Positions 6,060 to 10,191 of a stretch of 10,191 nucleotides of DNA are shown one piece after another. The stretch covers positions 1-10,191 of the forward strand of contig JAFDFW010000041.1 in assembly GCA_019309605.1 (NCBI GenBank), read 5' to 3'. This stretch comes from Deltaproteobacteria bacterium (GTDB lineage Bacteria > Myxococcota_A > Polyangia > Polyangiales > Houyiibacteriaceae). How positions within the stretch are numbered: position 1 is the first letter of the stretch; each line of letters begins with the position of its first letter. The position numbers were made by a program, and so were the translations under genes. The notes beneath the pieces are model-generated. The model did no database searches. It saw only the letters and a list, made by a program, of their open reading frames with translations, and had not been told where the DNA came from.

Positions 6060-7820
6060 ATGCTCCTCGAGCGTTACCTCGAGTCTCTCGGCTCCGAAGC
6101 CATCGCGAAGGCCCTCAAGCTCGATGGCCCCCGCCCCGCGCTCGTCCGTGCCACCCAAGATCCGAAGTTCGGCGACTTTCAGATCAACGGGGCAATGCCG
6201 CTTGGTAAAGAGCTCAAGAAGCCGCCTCGGGAGCTCGCGCAACCGATTGCCGAGGCCTTGGCCGGGGTCGATGCGATCGAGAAGGCCGAGGTCGCTGGGC
6301 CTGGCTTCGTCAATATTCATCTCGCGCCCTCCTGGATCGCATCGAAGCTCACCGAGGCGCTGCGCGATGCGGCGCGTGACGGAGTGCCGGCCGTGGAAGA
6401 GGTTTCCAAGGTCATCGTCGATTTCTCGAGCCCCAACATCGCCAAGCAAATGCATGTCGGGCATCTCCGTTCGACGATCATCGGCGATGCGATCGCGCGG
6501 ATCTTGTCGTTCATGGGTCACGACGTAGTGCGCGATAACCACCTCGGCGACTGGGGCACTCAGTTCGGTTTGCTGATCGTTGGGATGCGCGAGTGGGGAG
6601 ACGAGGACGCCCTGCAATCGAAGCCTATCGTGGAGCTCGAACGCGTGTACAAGCTCGCCTCCGAGCGGGCCGGCAACGACGAGGCGTTCGCTGAAAGAGC
6701 ACGGGCCGAGCTCGCGAAGCTCCAAGGCGGCGACGAACACAACCGCAAGCTTTGGGAGCACTTCGTGGAAGTCAGCCGGGGGACCCTCGAAGCGGTGTAC
6801 TCCGAACTCGACGTCTCGTTCGATGTGTGGCTCGGCGAAAGCGCGTATCACGACGCCCTCCCTGGCGTGGTCGACGATCTCCTCGAACGTGGCATCGCCC
6901 GGGAGGACGACGGGGCCGTGTGCATCTTCTGGAACGAGGTCGACGGCGCCCCCAAGTCACTCCGCAAACAAGAGACCCCGTTCATCGTGAGAAAGAAGGA
7001 CGGCGCGTTCCTTTACTCGACGACCGACATCGCAACTGTTCAGCACCGCAAGGATCATTTCCACGCCGATCGCGCGCTCTACGTCGTCGACAACCGCCAG
7101 GGGCTTCACTTCCAACAGTTGTTTGCCGTGATGAAGCTCCTCGGCGCGGATATGGATCTCGAGCACATCGGCTTCGGCACCGTGCTCGGCAACGACGGAA
7201 AGCCATTGCGGACACGGGACGCGAGCGGACATATGATCACCCTGGCCTCGCTGCTCGAAGAATCGAAGGAGCGCGCGCGTCAACGAATCGATGAGGGGAT
7301 CGCCGAAGGCCGCCTTCGGGTGCGGCCCGAAGAAATAGACGAGGTGTCACGGGTCGTCGGCATCGGCGCGGTGAAGTACGCCGACCTCCGTCAGAATCGG
7401 CTCAGCGACTACCAGTTCGACTGGGACAAGATGATCTCGTTCCAAGGTAATGCCGGGCCGTACCTGCAATACGCCTACGCGCGCTGCGCCTCGATTTTCG
7501 CAAAGGGTGAAGTCGACATGGAGGCGACAGCGGCCGGCGCGACGATCACGCTCGACGCGCCCGCCGAACAGACCCTGGGCAAGCACCTGCTGCGGTTTTC
7601 CGATGTCGTCTACCAGGCGGGCGCGACCAGTCAGCCGCACCTCATTTGCGAGCACATCTACGAGCTGGCCCGCGCATTCAACGGCTTCTATGCCGAGTGC
7701 CCTGTGCTCGACGCCGAGGCCGCGACACGCGAGAGCCGGCTCGGGCTCACAGCGCTGACCGCCAGGCAGATCCGCCGCGGCCTCGGGCTGGTGGGCATCG
7801 GCGTAGTCGATCGAATGTAG
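6060..7820 (+). CDS. argS: Arginyl-tRNA synthetase
   Basis: This cytoplasmic class Ia aminoacyl-tRNA synthetase attaches arginine to tRNA-Arg using ATP. The 586 residues are close to the E. coli length (577). The N-terminal tRNA-D-loop domain covers about 5-90. The catalytic Rossmann domain carries the HIGH-type signature HVGH (132-135) within NIAKQMHVGHLRST, then NHLGDWGTQFG (160-170). GKPLRTRDASG (380-390) stands where other class I enzymes have KMSKS, which is the normal degenerate form in ArgRS. The C-terminal DALR anticodon-binding domain runs from about 460 and ends in the typical GLGLVGIGVVDRM. I chose ATG 6060 because MLLERYLESLG is the family N-terminus. An in-frame ATG at 6000 would prepend 20 Trp/Arg/Gly-rich residues that do not look like ArgRS. 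No Shine-Dalgarno sequence is visible. The esterase and HEAT-like genes follow on the same strand after 57 bases and may be co-transcribed. Confidence 0.97.
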   Translation: MLLERYLESLGSEAIAKALKLDGPRPALVRATQDPKFGDFQINGAMPLGKELKKPPRELAQPIAEALAGVDAIEKAEVAGPGFVNIHLAPSWIASKLTEALRDAARDGVPAVEEVSKVIVDFSSPNIAKQMHVGHLRSTIIGDAIARILSFMGHDVVRDNHLGDWGTQFGLLIVGMREWGDEDALQSKPIVELERVYKLASERAGNDEAFAERARAELAKLQGGDEHNRKLWEHFVEVSRGTLEAVYSELDVSFDVWLGESAYHDALPGVVDDLLERGIAREDDGAVCIFWNEVDGAPKSLRKQETPFIVRKKDGAFLYSTTDIATVQHRKDHFHADRALYVVDNRQGLHFQQLFAVMKLLGADMDLEHIGFGTVLGNDGKPLRTRDASGHMITLASLLEESKERARQRIDEGIAEGRLRVRPEEIDEVSRVVGIGAVKYADLRQNRLSDYQFDWDKMISFQGNAGPYLQYAYARCASIFAKGEVDMEATAAGATITLDAPAEQTLGKHLLRFSDVVYQAGATSQPHLICEHIYELARAFNGFYAECPVLDAEAATRESRLGLTALTARQIRRGLGLVGIGVVDRM

Positions 7821-7866
7821 CGAAAATCCCTGTATTTCCCGCCGTGGGAGCGCGCATGTGCTATGC

Positions 7867-7871
7867 GAAGG
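7867..7871 (+). promoter_or_regulatory. Ribosome binding site deciding the esterase start
   Basis: GAAGG lies six bases before the ATG at 7878. It favours this start over the in-frame ATG at 7863, whose nearest purine-rich element (GGGAG, 7846-7850) is 12 bases away. That GGGAG is better spaced for an ATG at 7856, which is in another frame. Confidence 0.5.
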
Positions 7872-7877
7872 CCGCCG

Positions 7878-8876
7878 ATGCAGGGACAGGTCGTTCGAAC
7901 ATCTCACGAGAGCCAGTGTCTGAGGGGCAACCCGCTCGGCGACCCGCACGAACGCGAGCTCTACGTCTATCTGCCTCCGCAATACGACGGAACGCAGCGC
8001 TTCCCGGTCGTGATGATGCTGGCTGGCTTCGGCTCGACGAATCACTCGATCGCAGGTTGGAGCCCGTGGAAGCCGAACACGATCGAGCTCTTCGACCGGC
8101 TCATTGCCGAAGGGCAATGCAAGCCCGCGATCCTCGTGTTGCCCGACTGCTTCAATCGGTGGGGCGGGTCGCAGTTCATCGATTCAGAGGGGACCGGGCG
8201 CTACCAAACCTATCTCGCCGACGAGGTCTTTGCGTTCGTCGACGCCGAGTTCAAGACGATCCCCATGCGCGAGGCGCGCGGGGTAATCGGCCGCTCGTCC
8301 GGTGGCTTTGGGGCGCTGCGTCTCGGGATGGACCGGCCCGACGTCGTGTCGGTCATTGGGAGCCACGCAGGCGACGCGGCGTTCGAAGTCAGCATGCGAC
8401 CCATGCTCACGAGCGCGGCGATCGCGATCGACCTCGCGGGCGGGCTCCGCACGTTTGCCGAAGAGATCCCCGTGGCAGGTCCCCAAAACGCGACTCAGTT
8501 CGACGCGATCTTCGTGCTGGCCGCCGCTGCGGCGTATTCACCCGACTCCGGCGAGTTCCCCTATGCGCAGATCCCGGTGGACCCCGCCACCGGCAAGCTC
8601 CGCGATGACGTCTGGGCGAGGTGGCTCGAGGCCGACCCAATCCGGCGGATCGACGCCTCCGCGGCAGCTTTGCAAACGATGTCGCTTATTTACATCGATG
8701 CAGGCAGCAGGGATGAGCACGGGCTACACTTCGCAGCGCGGATGCTCGACGATGCGCTCAGCAAGCGTGGGTTGCCCGTTCACTACGAGGAGTACGAAGG
8801 CGGACACCGAGGCACCTCGTGGCGTTACGAAGTCTCGCTCCCGCAAATCGTTGAAGCACTTCAAGGACACGAATGA
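7878..8876 (+). CDS. Esterase-D/enterochelin-esterase-type alpha/beta hydrolase
   Basis: This 332-residue protein resembles the putative-esterase family (PF00756: esterase D, enterochelin esterase, mycolyltransferases). It has the N-terminal strand pattern ELYVYLPPQYDG followed by FPVVMMLAGFGS (oxyanion region, 42-53). The nucleophile elbow is GRSSGG (138-143, Ser140), followed by FGALRLG. A likely acid is Asp279 in DAGSRDEHGL, and the catalytic His is 310 in YEGGHRGTSW. All three triad residues are therefore present in the expected order. A lid-like insert (about 180-250) separates nucleophile and acid. There is no signal peptide or membrane segment, so it is probably cytoplasmic. The substrate is unknown; a siderophore-ester role would be speculative, since no siderophore genes are visible. 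It follows argS by 57 bases, and its stop codon overlaps the start of the next gene (ATGA), so the two are translationally coupled. The alternative start at 7863 adds five residues. Confidence 0.87.
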   Translation: MQGQVVRTSHESQCLRGNPLGDPHERELYVYLPPQYDGTQRFPVVMMLAGFGSTNHSIAGWSPWKPNTIELFDRLIAEGQCKPAILVLPDCFNRWGGSQFIDSEGTGRYQTYLADEVFAFVDAEFKTIPMREARGVIGRSSGGFGALRLGMDRPDVVSVIGSHAGDAAFEVSMRPMLTSAAIAIDLAGGLRTFAEEIPVAGPQNATQFDAIFVLAAAAAYSPDSGEFPYAQIPVDPATGKLRDDVWARWLEADPIRRIDASAAALQTMSLIYIDAGSRDEHGLHFAARMLDDALSKRGLPVHYEEYEGGHRGTSWRYEVSLPQIVEALQGHE

Positions 8877-9550
8877 CGACCAAAAAGAAGAGCACGCTAG
8901 AAGAAGCCGCGGCTACTCCGGACATGGAGCCCCAGCCGGGTAAGAAGGCAGGCGGTGGTGGCGCCGTCGCAGCGGCTCACAAGATCCTCGCGGACGAAAG
9001 CCCGCAATCGAAGATCGCAGAGCATGGCGAAACCATGATGGAAGGTCCGCGGACGGCTGCGACCCAATCGGCGCGCGTGCTCAGTGAGATCATCACGGCC
9101 AGGCCAGAGCTCGTGGTGCCCTTGGTGGCCAAGTTCGCGAGGGGTGTGTCGTCCTCGAACAAGCGTGTCGTGCAAACGTCAGCCGAAGCGCTTCCCGCTA
9201 TCGCTCGGATCGCGCCTGCCCGCGTCGCCCGACAACTCGACGTGCTCAAGAGCTCATTCGAGGACGCGAACGAGGTGGGCAAGGATGGCCTCGTCAGGAC
9301 GTTCGCCGCGCTGTGCACCGCGTCGGTCGCCTACCAGAAGCGCCTCGAGCCGGTGCTCACCCTCGCCCTCGATGGTGCAGATGGAAAGACGCTCTTCGCT
9401 TGGAGCCAGATCGTGCTCCCCGCGCTCAAAGGCGAGCCCCATGCGCGAGCCCGTGCCGTCGTCGAAGGCCGTCTCGACTTGATCCCTCGGTCGTACGCGC
9501 AGCAGATCGCCGACTTCCTCGGAATCAAGCTGCGGCTGCGCTACCGCTGA
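8873..9550 (+). CDS. HEAT-repeat-like protein with disordered N-terminus, function unknown
   Basis: I do not recognise a named family. The 225 residues split into a low-complexity N-terminus (about 1-50, rich in Lys, Ala, Pro and Gly, including KKAGGGGAVAAAH) and an all-alpha region (about 55-220). The latter shows four roughly 40-residue helical pairs of HEAT/armadillo type, with recurring Ala/Leu/Val heptad-like spacing, for example PELVVPLVAKFARG, AEALPAIARIAPARVARQL and RLEPVLTLALDG. Such folds serve as protein-protein scaffolds, so I infer an adaptor rather than an enzyme. There is no signal peptide, transmembrane helix or catalytic motif. The start is secure: AAGGA (8863-8867) sits five bases before the ATG, which overlaps the esterase stop as ATGA, implying coupled translation and perhaps a shared task. 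The stop lies ten bases inside the convergent DUF1571 gene. Confidence 0.82.
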   Translation: MTTKKKSTLEEAAATPDMEPQPGKKAGGGGAVAAAHKILADESPQSKIAEHGETMMEGPRTAATQSARVLSEIITARPELVVPLVAKFARGVSSSNKRVVQTSAEALPAIARIAPARVARQLDVLKSSFEDANEVGKDGLVRTFAALCTASVAYQKRLEPVLTLALDGADGKTLFAWSQIVLPALKGEPHARARAVVEGRLDLIPRSYAQQIADFLGIKLRLRYR

Positions 9551-10191
9551 TTGATGATCATGAAGTCGTAGTCTTTGTTCCGGTGGTCGAAGTCCCGCTC
9601 GCTCAAGCCCGGATTGAGCTCGAGATTGGGGTATTCGTAGGACTCATAGAGTTGCCCGCGGTAGTCCCAGGACTTCGCCTTGACCATCATGAAGGTCCGC
9701 TTTCCGATGAAGTACTCGCCACGACTGGCGTAGTAGTGCGGGACGAACACCCGCTGTCCTGCTCCGATGTCCGTCGGCGAATCGATTCCGTCGTTGTGGT
9801 GAAGGAGCACGTACATATCCTGCCCGACGCGCTTGGCGAGCTCCCATAGGTCCTCCGCGCGCCGCGCAGTGACATAGTGCCCGCCCGGCCTGGACTCGAT
9901 ATCGATGCGCCAAGTCGGCTCGCCGTGGACCACGCCACCGTCGGACACGCTGAGCGTTGCGTCACCCCGCTCGATCGCTTTGCGGAGATTGCGAGCGCCC
10001 ACTTCGAGCATGCGTTCGAGACCGAATGAAGTGATCGGATGGTGGTTGTCCTCCATCGCCACGCGCCCCAACGGATTGAGGCTCACCGCGACATCGGGAA
10101 GCGAACCCTTATGCGCCCGCAGCCTGTTCCTGTTCGAGCCGCGAACGTAGATGCCCTCTCGTCCCGCGTGCGGCTTGATGTACTTCACGTA
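9541..10191 (-). CDS. DUF1571 family protein (partial, 5' end outside window)
   Basis: The 216 visible codons match the C-terminal two thirds of DUF1571 proteins as I know them. GREGIYVRGSNRNRLRAHKG is near the visible start, and NHHPITSFGLERMLEV follows the family pattern of a hydrophilic loop, PIT and a helix. The end has YESYEYPNLELNPGLSERDF and DYDF just before the C-terminus. The family has unknown function and is usually exported or lipidated; the signal peptide would lie beyond the right edge. The frame stays open to the last base (a TAC codon at 10191-10189). The GTG at 10188 is internal, because the family has more conserved sequence before it, so no start is called. The visible part has no membrane segment and mixes strands and charged loops. 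It is convergent with the HEAT-like gene, overlapping by ten bases, with no terminator hairpin at the junction. Confidence 0.85.
   Translation of the reverse strand, partial: YVKYIKPHAGREGIYVRGSNRNRLRAHKGSLPDVAVSLNPLGRVAMEDNHHPITSFGLERMLEVGARNLRKAIERGDATLSVSDGGVVHGEPTWRIDIESRPGGHYVTARRAEDLWELAKRVGQDMYVLLHHNDGIDSPTDIGAGQRVFVPHYYASRGEYFIGKRTFMMVKAKSWDYRGQLYESYEYPNLELNPGLSERDFDHRNKDYDFMIINQR

Noticed and set aside
7347..8117. A 256-codon minus-strand open frame spanning the end of argS and the start of the esterase.
   Set aside because: It crosses two well-supported plus-strand genes and shows no domain of its own.

Overview
The window is GC-rich, densely coding bacterial chromosome: eight genes, intergenic gaps of at most 125 bases, and no RNA gene, insertion sequence, phage gene, CRISPR array or attachment site that I can see. 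The gene types (a large DmdC-like acyl-CoA dehydrogenase, a DUF1571 protein, an HSL-family esterase, a HEAT-like protein with a disordered N-terminus) and the strong GC bias suggest a Myxococcota or related deltaproteobacterial lineage. This is an inference from gene content only. Several genes lack a clear Shine-Dalgarno sequence, while others have good ones (GGGAGG, AAGGA, GAAGG).

Layout from left to right. Positions 1-1350 (minus) hold the first 450 codons of an envelope protein with a transmembrane segment near each end of the visible part; the gene runs off the left edge. Divergent from it, across 55 bases, is a Fur-family metalloregulator (1406-1864, plus). It is followed by an extended-SDR NAD(P)-dependent epimerase/reductase (1940-3016, plus), whose 3' end carries a diverged, out-of-frame duplicate of its own last conserved segment. 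Convergent with it, overlapping by four bases, is a 613-residue acyl-CoA dehydrogenase (3013-4854, minus, TTG start). Upstream of that on the same strand lies an HSL-type alpha/beta hydrolase (4980-5975, minus). Divergent from the hydrolase is argS (6060-7820, plus), followed by an esterase-D-type hydrolase (7878-8876) and a HEAT-like protein (8873-9550) coupled to it by an ATGA overlap. The window ends inside a DUF1571 gene (9541-10191, minus) that overlaps the HEAT-like gene tail to tail by ten bases.

Functionally this looks like ordinary housekeeping and lipid or acyl metabolism: arginyl-tRNA synthesis, metal regulation, acyl-CoA oxidation and two unrelated ester hydrolases. I found no convincing new defence, mobile or biosynthetic system. 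The most interesting signal is the scar at the end of the SDR gene, which suggests either a frameshift (real or from sequencing) in a C4 run or the remnant of a lost SDR paralogue. Next are the tightly coupled esterase and HEAT-like pair and the unrecognised two-anchor envelope protein.
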